From NCBI GenBank assembly GCA_963717125.1, contig CAVQVG010000019.1, positions 1-64,000 of the forward strand: a stretch of 64,000 nt of DNA, given 5' to 3'. Each line of letters starts with the position of its first letter. Position 1 is the first letter of the stretch. The notes below the pieces were generated by a model, which saw only the letters and a program-made list of their open reading frames with translations, made no database searches and had not been told where the DNA came from. The translations under genes and the position numbers were made by a program. Shown here piece after piece: positions 31,943-39,809 of this stretch. Source of the DNA: RYN-230 sp963717125. Its GTDB lineage: Bacteria; Actinomycetota; Actinomycetes; Streptosporangiales; Streptosporangiaceae.

Positions 31943-34900
31943 TGGTCTGTCCTCGAATAGTCGGCCTGCTGGGGAGTTGTGACGACCACACCGTGCGGCG
32001 AATCGCCAGCGTCGAGATTGTTGAGGAAGTAGACGACCTCCTGTGCGAACAAATTCGGGCGCTCGTTGTGGAAGCTGTGCCCGGTGTCGTACCAGAATTC
32101 CGCCTTGCCGCGCGCCCACCGCCTGATGAGCCGGACGAGATCGATCGTGCTGTTATAGATCGCATTTGGGTTGAAGTTGTCGTTATCGCCGGCCGCGAGG
32201 AGGAGATGAGGAGGCGGCTGCGCGCCCGGCGGAGAGTTGAGTATCTCAAAGCCGTTGTTCGGGTTCTGGAAGCTGGAGCCCTGGAGTGTGAAGTCCTGGA
32301 AGCTGAAGAAGATCTGCTCGAGATCAATCGCGGTCGTCCAGTGCCTGGACATTTTGGAATAGATTTCGTAGCGGTCGAACCTGGAGCATGCGATGCTCGA
32401 CGATTTGCACAGCTGCCAGTCGTCTGCGCCGCGGTACCACATGATCGGCTGGGCGGGAATGTGTGGCGTGAGCGGTGGAGCCCCTTTCAGCAGTGGGTTG
32501 TAGTACATGTCGTTGATGTACTGCGATTCGGTGCTGTGGTCGCCCCACGCCTCGTCACTCGTGGCCTGCGCTCGCAGGCCCGCCACGAACGCCCCTACGT
32601 CTCCCTGGGAGATGATGCCCAGGTACGTCGACGGCGCCACGGCGGTAGCCGACCAGGCGACGATCGTCTTCAGGTACGGGCGGCTGACGGGGTCATAGGA
32701 ACCAGTCAGCAGAAGTGACGTGTTGCCCCCCAGGCTGCCTCCCATCACGGCCACGATCCGGTCCTTGATACCAGCCCCGAACTGCTGGTCGAGTTGCTCG
32801 ATGAAGTCGATCACATACTGCTGCTCGAACTTCAGCACGTGCATCTCGGACGGGTGGTAGGAGGACCCGACCAGCTGCGAGATGTCGAAGGGCGCGGCAT
32901 ACGCGCTGTTCGGCAGGTCAAAGGAGACGACGGTGTAGTCCACCCCCTGGCCGGCACCCTCGACGATGAGCGAGTTGGCCATGTCGACGGCTTCCTCGGC
33001 GCGTGAGCCACCGCCGTGAACGTAGATGATGATCTGGTTGCCCGGCGGGAACACGGGCGCATCGTCGGGGATGGAGCGCGGTGCGGGCGTGTCGGAGAAC
33101 GGGCCCGACGATGGTGCCTCCAGGATGTCGGGTGCCGGGTCGACGAAGACGCTCTGCTCCGGGTTGCTGGGCCCGATGAAGGTGTGCGCGGACGCCACCA
33201 TGAAGCGCGTCGTCACCGGGATTGGACTCCCCCCGTCCGGCGGGGTGACGGAGAAGCCGATGTCGTACTGCGGGTACGGGGCGGTGGGCACGTTGACCGG
33301 CCGGTGCGGGGTGTCGTCGAAGCCCGATGCCGCCATCCAGCACAACTGTGGACGGAACGATCGCCACCCTGGATCGTTGGCCCGGATCGCCCACACCGCC
33401 CGGTAGGCCTCATCGAGCACGCTGTGGGCCGTGTCCGGCATCGTGGCGGGAAATGTCACGCCGGGGTTGTAAAACTGCACGGCGCTCACGAGATCGGCGT
33501 CCTGGGGAACGAGCTTCGCGAATTCTTCGTACATCTGCCGGCCGGTGACGGCAAGCTGTGCCACCGCCGTGACGAGGGCCGGGTCAGGCAACGGCAACGG
33601 AGCGGGGCCAACGGTCGTGCCCATGCTCAGCGACAAGGTCACGGCATTGGCCAAGACCTGAAGCGGGTCCGGCTTCCCGGCGCGCGGCCGCGGCGGCGGG
33701 ACCGTCAGGCCCACGTGCTGCCTGAGAAAGTCGATGAGCCGGCCGTCGTTTTCACCCGTCGCGGGATCGGGCGGCACGTAGTCGTCTGGGCTGGATGCGT
33801 TGATGAACGCGGCCGGCGCGAACTTGTAATCGTAAGGGAGCAGCCCAGTGGTGGGGAATGTCGGCGATGCGGGGTTGAGGAGGTCGGATATTGAACAGGG
33901 GTCCAGATCCGGATCCCCCTCGGATGAGGTGGGGTCGATCTGGATCGAGGGGAAGGGGAAGTAGAAGAACTGGCAGTCGCCAACGGCGTTGAGGGCCTTG
34001 GCGATGATCCAAGCCCTGCCGTTCCTAGGATTACCCCACGGATCGGTTTTCGTGCTATCGGTGGGAAACGGATCGCACCCGTTCCATGGATAAGGAGCGG
34101 CTGGGTCTGGGGCACTGTAATCGACGTCCCAGCACGGCCACGCGAAACCTCGGTCGGAGTCCAGGTTGTAGTCTGGGAGGTTAAATCCCTCGTCGCCTTC
34201 AGAGAGGTATGCGATGGCAAAACTGAGCGCCCGTCCCGAGTTGGCGAATATTCCGCCGAAGTACCTTTGGCTCCCATCGAACGTGGCCACATCCGCCACC
34301 TTGCTCCCATCAGGGTTCAGGAGAGGGACCGTGACTGGAGGCGCTGGGCCGTCCGGTGAGAACATGGAGACGGAATCGGGATCCAGCGGCGCCTGCAACA
34401 TATCATTTGGCGTCGTCCAGTCCAGAACGCCCTTATGGAGAGCGGTCGGGGGAAACTCGGTGTTGACCGGGGACAGATCCGTCGGCCTGAAATACGGCCG
34501 GTAGGGCGCGAACGGGTGGGCCGAATCGGTGGTGAAGTCTCGCTCCGAAAGAACCGGCTCCACCGGGTACTTTCCCAGCTCGGCATCATCGGTGACATTC
34601 CAGAGCGTCCGGAGGTCGATAGACCCCCACATTCCATTGAGATCCTCCGTGAACGGAACCGAATAGGCCGACATGACAAGCGTCATCCGTATTGAGTGAT
34701 ATATGGAGTAGAGGAGGGAGTTCAGCAGATAGAAAAGGATCTTAAGCGGCTCGGTAATCGTGACGGCCACGCCGAACTCAAACAGGCCGAGAAGCAGGTC
34801 GCCGAGCGCTTTCATAACCCCGTCGAATACCTGGCCAAGCCACTTGACATAATTTCCGACGGCGTCCAGTATGCCTTGCAGGCTTATCCCCTGAGAGCCC

Positions 34901-36231
34901 GGGAGTGGTGGCGGTGGCGGTATGCTGAGATCTTTAACGATGTTGTCCCAGGTTTGCTTGATGATCTTCCACAGATCACCGGGCACATCCGGCAGCTGCG
35001 GCTGGTCCATATCGTCTTCGGTGGCCAGCGACAACACCAGGCGATAGGCACTATAGGCCGCGGCTATATCCTCGGGCGAGGGATAGCCCTCCGGATCTGG
35101 GGTGGGCACCAGCGTGGACGACGCCAGATTGTCAGGGTGGACCTGATTGGGTGGGTAGGTCTGCACGATCGCGTCGGCGATGAACTTGGTCCACGTGATG
35201 AAGGCCGGGTCATCAGGCGGCTGCAGCGTGGGAACCTTGGAGAGCTTGAAGTCGAAGAGACCCTTCTGAATGGACTCACAGATTGCCGCGACCGCGCTGT
35301 CGATGATCGGGTCGATGCCCTCCGAGCCAATGTTGCACAGATCGTTGAGGCGTGCGTTGTGCAGTGGCGCGGCCTTCGTCTTCGCACTCGGGTCAGAGAG
35401 GATGACATCCAGGCCCTGCTCATCGGCGCTGGGCTGCGTCGGCTCCGCCCCCCCGTCGTGCCACAGCTCCCAGATATAGGCGTCGATGAAGTTCTCGACG
35501 AGGTGATGCCGCTGCCAGCAGTTCCGCCACGGCGACTGGACGATCCGGTTGACGTAACCATGCCCGATGGTGTCGGCGACGTAATGCGTGAGGTAACCGA
35601 GCGAGTACGCCGTCAGGTACTTAGTTGTCCAGTAACCCTGGTTAGCCGGGTCATCGGGGTTATCTGGGTTCTGGAGCTGCGTGTTGGCCGGGTCCTCCTG
35701 GTAAGCACGGCAATTGTCGAGCAACTTCTGTGTGAAGCACCCAGTTTTTACATAGTGCAGATAATCCGCCCAATACCACTTATGGCGGGGCGCATCGACC
35801 TGACGGAGGGGCATGAAGAAGTGCCAGAAATTAGCCTGCCGCACCACGAAGTCCAGCACCGAATCGACGAGGATGCCCCGCAGCAGCCCGCCCGTGGCAC
35901 TGATGGACTTCCAGGTGTCCAGCGTGATCGTGTCAAGCGTCCCGTTGATGAGGTTGTTGACCTCGCCCGTTACGTGACCGACACACTCGAATGTGCCAGC
36001 GATCTTCAGGACCACGTCCTCGAGTTCCTGCAGGCTCCCACCGTAGTCGAGCATGGCATAGAAGATGTCCGGGCCCATGGCGCCGAGCACCGCGTAACGG
36101 GATTGGAGCGCATCGCGGCTTTCATACGTGCCCCAGTCAGTGTTGGCTGTCGGGTCACCCAGCCAGGATGCGGCACCGGGCAAGTTCGCCAGAAATTGAA
36201 TGATCGTCGTGTGCGTGCCTGCTCCAGGCAA
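31939..36231 (-). CDS. Giant zinc-phospholipase-C-like / alpha-beta hydrolase fusion protein
   Basis: 1430 residues. The N-terminus resembles the zinc-dependent phospholipase C family: YAVLGAMGPDIFYAMLDYGG, then GYLTHYVADTIGHGYVNRIV at ~210 and HHLVENFIDAYIWELWHDGG with His/Asp residues fit for zinc. A hydrophobic helical stretch lies at ~490-540 (FGVAVTITEPLKILFYLLNS). A long middle part of unknown fold follows. The C-terminal ~370 residues form an alpha/beta hydrolase: oxyanion IIIYVHGGGSRAEEAVDMAN (~1070), nucleophile VMGGSLGGN (~1164), late WYRGADDW and catalytic His in WYDTGHSFHNERP (~1384). TTG start behind a G-rich Shine-Dalgarno stretch. No signal peptide. I know no described protein with both enzyme domains; a lipid substrate is inferred. 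Confidence 0.7.
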   Translation of the reverse strand: MPGAGTHTTIIQFLANLPGAASWLGDPTANTDWGTYESRDALQSRYAVLGAMGPDIFYAMLDYGGSLQELEDVVLKIAGTFECVGHVTGEVNNLINGTLDTITLDTWKSISATGGLLRGILVDSVLDFVVRQANFWHFFMPLRQVDAPRHKWYWADYLHYVKTGCFTQKLLDNCRAYQEDPANTQLQNPDNPDDPANQGYWTTKYLTAYSLGYLTHYVADTIGHGYVNRIVQSPWRNCWQRHHLVENFIDAYIWELWHDGGAEPTQPSADEQGLDVILSDPSAKTKAAPLHNARLNDLCNIGSEGIDPIIDSAVAAICESIQKGLFDFKLSKVPTLQPPDDPAFITWTKFIADAIVQTYPPNQVHPDNLASSTLVPTPDPEGYPSPEDIAAAYSAYRLVLSLATEDDMDQPQLPDVPGDLWKIIKQTWDNIVKDLSIPPPPPLPGSQGISLQGILDAVGNYVKWLGQVFDGVMKALGDLLLGLFEFGVAVTITEPLKILFYLLNSLLYSIYHSIRMTLVMSAYSVPFTEDLNGMWGSIDLRTLWNVTDDAELGKYPVEPVLSERDFTTDSAHPFAPYRPYFRPTDLSPVNTEFPPTALHKGVLDWTTPNDMLQAPLDPDSVSMFSPDGPAPPVTVPLLNPDGSKVADVATFDGSQRYFGGIFANSGRALSFAIAYLSEGDEGFNLPDYNLDSDRGFAWPCWDVDYSAPDPAAPYPWNGCDPFPTDSTKTDPWGNPRNGRAWIIAKALNAVGDCQFFYFPFPSIQIDPTSSEGDPDLDPCSISDLLNPASPTFPTTGLLPYDYKFAPAAFINASSPDDYVPPDPATGENDGRLIDFLRQHVGLTVPPPRPRAGKPDPLQVLANAVTLSLSMGTTVGPAPLPLPDPALVTAVAQLAVTGRQMYEEFAKLVPQDADLVSAVQFYNPGVTFPATMPDTAHSVLDEAYRAVWAIRANDPGWRSFRPQLCWMAASGFDDTPHRPVNVPTAPYPQYDIGFSVTPPDGGSPIPVTTRFMVASAHTFIGPSNPEQSVFVDPAPDILEAPSSGPFSDTPAPRSIPDDAPVFPPGNQIIIYVHGGGSRAEEAVDMANSLIVEGAGQGVDYTVVSFDLPNSAYAAPFDISQLVGSSYHPSEMHVLKFEQQYVIDFIEQLDQQFGAGIKDRIVAVMGGSLGGNTSLLLTGSYDPVSRPYLKTIVAWSATAVAPSTYLGIISQGDVGAFVAGLRAQATSDEAWGDHSTESQYINDMYYNPLLKGAPPLTPHIPAQPIMWYRGADDWQLCKSSSIACSRFDRYEIYSKMSRHWTTAIDLEQIFFSFQDFTLQGSSFQNPNNGFEILNSPPGAQPPPHLLLAAGDNDNFNPNAIYNSTIDLVRLIRRWARGKAEFWYDTGHSFHNERPNLFAQEVVYFLNNLDAGDSPHGVVVTTPQQADYSRTDQ

Positions 36232-36665
36232 CGGATCCCCCCCCCTTGCGCAGGCCCGGATCCTCCCCCGGCCTGACTCGACTCCTGAAACCTCCAGGTC
36301 TGGGATGCCGGTGTGCTATCAAATGCCATCGCCCGCAGGCTCGCGGACCCTTGGCCCGATTAGACGGTCGCCAACGGCAATTGGCGATGGCCGCATCCGA
36401 GGATGCGCACGGAACGCAGCGAATGGTGGTGAGTGCGGCTGTTGTTGTTACCTGCGCCGTTCAGTGTGAACGTACACCCGCGTGAGGGGTTGTCAACCAG
36501 TTGCCGGACGCGTCGCCGCGGGAACTCGAAGCGCCGGGCCGACGAGCACGCGATGATCCCGATCGGCCGGCAACGGTGTCGTGCCGCCGACAAATGGGCA
36601 GGTGAATCACGGCGAGCTAGCGCTGCGCGAGCGAACAACCCTCTCACCGGAAGGCACGGCGGCCC
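36232..36665. other. Intergenic region upstream of the PLC/hydrolase gene
   Basis: 434 bp. A run of nine C at 36237-36245 lies in the ribosome-binding region of the minus-strand gene. A hairpin TCGCCAA/TTGGCGA sits at 36368-36387 with 6-nt loop. No credible reading frame seen. It should contain the promoter of the 1430-residue gene. Confidence 0.4.
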
Positions 36666-36863
36666 ATGTACCACGTCAACGCCGGGGAGCTGCCGGGCAA
36701 TGACATCTCCCGTACCTTCGAGGGCGGCGCGCACGGGCCGTCATCGGTGTCGTTCTTCCTGGTGCCGCACGTCCCGCACGGTTTCACCAACCTCGGCCCG
36801 GGCCAGGCCCGGCTGGTCTGCATCCACGCCGCTCCGGCGATGCAGACCGAGTTCCTGGACTGA
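36666..36863 (+). pseudogene. Small cupin with internal deletion
   Basis: 65 residues. The start MYHVNAGELPGNDISRTFEG and the end GFTNLGPGQARLVCIHAAPA match small actinobacterial cupins of ~110-120 residues. Directly after SVSFFLV the sequence jumps to PHVPHGF, skipping about 45 residues. These would carry cupin motif 1 with the metal-binding His and Glu. The deletion is in frame. The remaining piece can hardly form a metal site. Confidence 0.6.
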
Positions 36864-36985
36864 CCCGGCCGGCGCTACCGAGGCCGGGCGGCTGAACGAG
36901 CCCGCTGACAGCAGCGGGACCCGGGCCGGGCCCGAGGACCGATAATGCACCGGGAGCGCTGATGACCTGACCCGAAGGGGCGGCT

Positions 36986-37513
36986 ATGGCGGGCATCGTG
37001 GCGGGCGGCGGAGTCGAGTCCGGGCCCGGGGCGAAGGACGTAGGGCGGCGCCGGGCCGCTGGTATCTACGGGGCTATCATCACCGCGGCCATTCTCGCCG
37101 CTGTCGGCGGCCACCTGCGCACCGCCGCGGTGGTGGTCTCCGTCGTGGTCACGCTGCTGGTGTACTGGCTGGCCGAGGAGTACGCCGAGCTGCTGGGCGA
37201 GCAGATAGCGGGCGGTCGCCTGCCCACCAGGGCGTACATCCGCGAAGCACTGGCCGCGACGTGGCCGATGGTCAGCGCGTCCTACCTGCCGCTGCTGGCG
37301 CTGCTGCTGGCCCGGGCGGCGGGGGCGGCCGCGGACGAGGCGGCCAACGTCGGGCTGGTGGCAGCGGTCGTGCTGCTGACGGCCCACGGCTGGTGGGCCG
37401 CCCGGTCAGCTCAGCTGCATGGCCGGCCACTGCTGCTGGCCACGTCGGTGGCGGCGGCACTGGGACTAGCCATGATCGCCCTCAAAGACCTGGTCCTCCT
37501 CCACCTGCACTGA
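36986..37513 (+). CDS. Four-helix membrane protein, unknown
   Basis: 175 residues with hydrophobic segments at about 28-60 (YGAIITAAILAAVGG and AAVVVSVVVTLLVYW), 90-112 (SYLPLLALLLARAAG) and 120-170 (NVGLVAAVVLLTAHGWWAAR; LLLATSVAAALGLAMIALKD). The conserved-looking EEYAELLGEQIAGGRLPT loop lies between helices two and three. ATG start. No family name recognised. Monocistronic. Confidence 0.65.
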   Translation: MAGIVAGGGVESGPGAKDVGRRRAAGIYGAIITAAILAAVGGHLRTAAVVVSVVVTLLVYWLAEEYAELLGEQIAGGRLPTRAYIREALAATWPMVSASYLPLLALLLARAAGAAADEAANVGLVAAVVLLTAHGWWAARSAQLHGRPLLLATSVAAALGLAMIALKDLVLLHLH

Positions 37514-37719
37514 TGCCACGCGCGGCCGGCCGGGTCAGGCCGCGTGCTGGCCGATCTCGTGGACAAAGTGGACAAGCTGCGCCGCAGACCAGTCGGCGAC
37601 CCCCGACGATCATTCTCCCGAGGGGCCTGGCAGGCTAGCGGGAACAGGCGGACGAACCCGATTTTGTAACGCTTAGGACAGGCGGTGAGTCACCTCATGC
37701 GCGTTTTGGAGCTGCTGCG

Positions 37720-38901
37720 ATGACCGGCGTACTCCCGCTGGAAGCGCTCGGGGCGCTGCGCGACGCGGTGCGCCAGCAGCTGCCAGCCGCGGTGCGCCTG
37801 CGCCGGGAACTGCACACAAGGCCCAGCCTGTCCGGCCAGGAAGAGCCCACCCTGGACCAGTTGCTGGACGCCCTCCCGGGCGGCGCCGGGGCCGAACGGG
37901 TGGCGGCCGGCACCGGGGCCTTGCTGCGCATCGGCGGGCCGGGTCCGGCGGTAGGCGTCCGCACCGAACTCGACGCGCTGCCGATCACCGAGGCCACCGG
38001 CGTGCCCTGGGCCGCCAGCAGCGGCGCCATGCATGCCTGCGGCCACGACGTGCACATGGCGGCGCTCACCGCGCTGGCCCGCGCGCTGCACCAGGTAGGC
38101 CCGCCGGTTCCGATGCTGGCCGTGCTGCAGCCGCGGGAGGAGGGCAACCCGTCCGGGGGCCTGGACATCGTCACCTCCGGCCGGCTGCAGGCCCATCAGG
38201 TGGCGGCCATGGCCGCCGCGCACGTGCAGCCGCTGCTCGCGGCCGGCGAAGTGGCTTGCGCGCCCGGGGTGGTCAACGCGTCGGCCGACGAGTTCACCGT
38301 GACCATGACCGGCCGCCCCGGGCACGCCGCCTACCCGCACCTCACCCGGGATCCGGTGCTGGCGCTGGCCCAGTTCGTCGTCGCCGTCCAGCAACTGGTC
38401 AGCCGGAACACGGACCCGATGCGGCCAGCCGTGGTGACCGTGGGCACGCTGGCCGCGGGCGACGCATCCAACGCCATCCCGGGCACGGCGGCCGCGCGCG
38501 GCACCATCCGGTCGGTGACGAAGCCGCATCGCGACCTGATGCACGAGCGGCTCCGCGAGGTGGCCACCGGCATCGCGCTGGCCCATGGCTGCACCGCGGA
38601 CGCGGTGATCGACCGCGGCGAGCCGGTGCTGGACAACGACCCGGGTCTGGCCGCGTCGACCGCGGGCCTGCTCGCCCGGCTCGGCGCCACCGTGACCGAG
38701 CCGCTGCGGACCTGCGGGGCGGATGACTTCTCGTTCTACGGCCGCGTGGCCCCGGGACTGATGCTGTTCGTCGGCACCGGCGGCGAACCGGGCGCGGGCC
38801 TGCACACCGCCACGTTCCTGCCCGGCGATCAGGCCGTCGCCGACGTGGCCGACGCCCTGCTGGCCGCCTACCTGGCCGGCTGCGCCGCGATCACCGGCTG
38901 A
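37720..38901 (+). CDS. M20-family amidohydrolase (carboxypeptidase-like)
   Basis: 393 residues. Metal ligands fall in the order of the M20D branch: RTELDALPITEATG, MHACGHDVHMAALTALARAL, QPREEGNPSGG, a His in AAAHVQPLLA, and the closing GLHTATFLPGDQAVADVADA. The dimerisation insert starts near NASADEFTVTMTGRPGHAAY. Enzymes of this branch remove acyl groups from amino acids or related amides (hippurate, N-acetyl-diaminopimelate, indole-acetyl conjugates); the substrate is not decidable. ATG start at 37720; the 206 bp upstream has no gene. Confidence 0.9.
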   Translation: MTGVLPLEALGALRDAVRQQLPAAVRLRRELHTRPSLSGQEEPTLDQLLDALPGGAGAERVAAGTGALLRIGGPGPAVGVRTELDALPITEATGVPWAASSGAMHACGHDVHMAALTALARALHQVGPPVPMLAVLQPREEGNPSGGLDIVTSGRLQAHQVAAMAAAHVQPLLAAGEVACAPGVVNASADEFTVTMTGRPGHAAYPHLTRDPVLALAQFVVAVQQLVSRNTDPMRPAVVTVGTLAAGDASNAIPGTAAARGTIRSVTKPHRDLMHERLREVATGIALAHGCTADAVIDRGEPVLDNDPGLAASTAGLLARLGATVTEPLRTCGADDFSFYGRVAPGLMLFVGTGGEPGAGLHTATFLPGDQAVADVADALLAAYLAGCAAITG

Positions 38902-38953
38902 TCACCGCGGCCCGCGGGCCCTGGCTGTACCGGCGCAGGCGCCAGTACAGGCG

Positions 38954-39541
38954 TTAGGGAACGGCGCAGAGGGCCCAGACGATTTTGCCGCCGGGACTGC
39001 CGGGACTGCCGGGACTGCTGGGGCTGCCGGGACTGCTGGGGCTGCCGGGGCCGTCTGGCGCGTAGTAACCCCACTGGGCGCTCAGCGTCTCGACGAGCAG
39101 CAGTCCCCGCCCGCACTCGGCGTCCGGCCCCAGGTTCTGCGGGATGGGCTGGTGCCGGTCGGCGTCCCAGACCTGGATCAGCACGCTGCGCCGGTCGGAG
39201 GTGAGCCAGAACCGCATCGGCAGCTGCCCGGCTCCGCACTGCTCGCGGGCGATCCGGCCCGAAGCGCACACCGCGTTGGTGGCGATCTCGGAGACGAGCA
39301 GTTCGACCGTGTCGGTCAGGGCGGCCAGGCACCACTCGTTCAGCATGTCCCGGGCGTGCCCCCGGGCGGACGGCACCGACGCCGGCAGCGCCCGCAGTTC
39401 GAGATAACTGCGCAGCGGCCACTCCTGCATCCGCGCCAAGTCCCGGTCGGGGAGCAGATCGGGAACGGCGGACAGGGTGGTCACTCGGCTGGAGATGGCA
39501 GCGGATGACCCGCAGACCGTTTCAGTCCCTGGGACGGTCAT
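38954..39541 (-). CDS. Anti-sigma-factor-like ATPase (HATPase_c_2)
   Basis: About 195 residues. The Bergerat ATP-binding boxes are ELLVSEIATNAVCAS (N box), VWDADRHQPIP (G1) and ECGRGLLLVETLSAQWGYY (G2), as in the RsbW/SpoIIAB-like kinases abundant in Streptomyces. These bind sigma or anti-anti-sigma partners. Between G2 and the final strand GKIVWALCAVP sits a collagen-like (GSPSSP)n insert of ~20 residues from a 9-bp-type tandem repeat at 38990-39052. The start is 39541 (ATG) or 39553 (GTG); GGAGG lies between the ideal distances for both. Confidence 0.85.
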   Translation of the reverse strand: MTVPGTETVCGSSAAISSRVTTLSAVPDLLPDRDLARMQEWPLRSYLELRALPASVPSARGHARDMLNEWCLAALTDTVELLVSEIATNAVCASGRIAREQCGAGQLPMRFWLTSDRRSVLIQVWDADRHQPIPQNLGPDAECGRGLLLVETLSAQWGYYAPDGPGSPSSPGSPSSPGSPGSPGGKIVWALCAVP

Positions 39542-39809
39542 TGCTGCACGCACGCCTCCGATCCGCTGAAGGCGCGTAGCCGCGGCGAGGGGGACCGCAC
39601 CGGCCTAGCGGGAACGATAAGCGCACGATGCCAGCAAATCCTCACGAAACACTGTCAAAACGGACGCGGCCGATCACCGATGGCTCACCGCGCCGGGTAC
39701 GCTGCCGTCATGTCTGCACTGCGACCCTGATCCGCTGGTGCCACCACCACGACGACGCTGGTGCCAAATACAACACCACAGCACAGAACGCCAGGAAGAG
39801 GTACTGGGC

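Noticed and set aside
34696..36276. Open plus-strand frame of ~526 codons opposite the PLC/hydrolase gene
   Set aside because: Shadow frame without motifs, basic and valine-rich; the opposite strand carries recognisable enzyme motifs.
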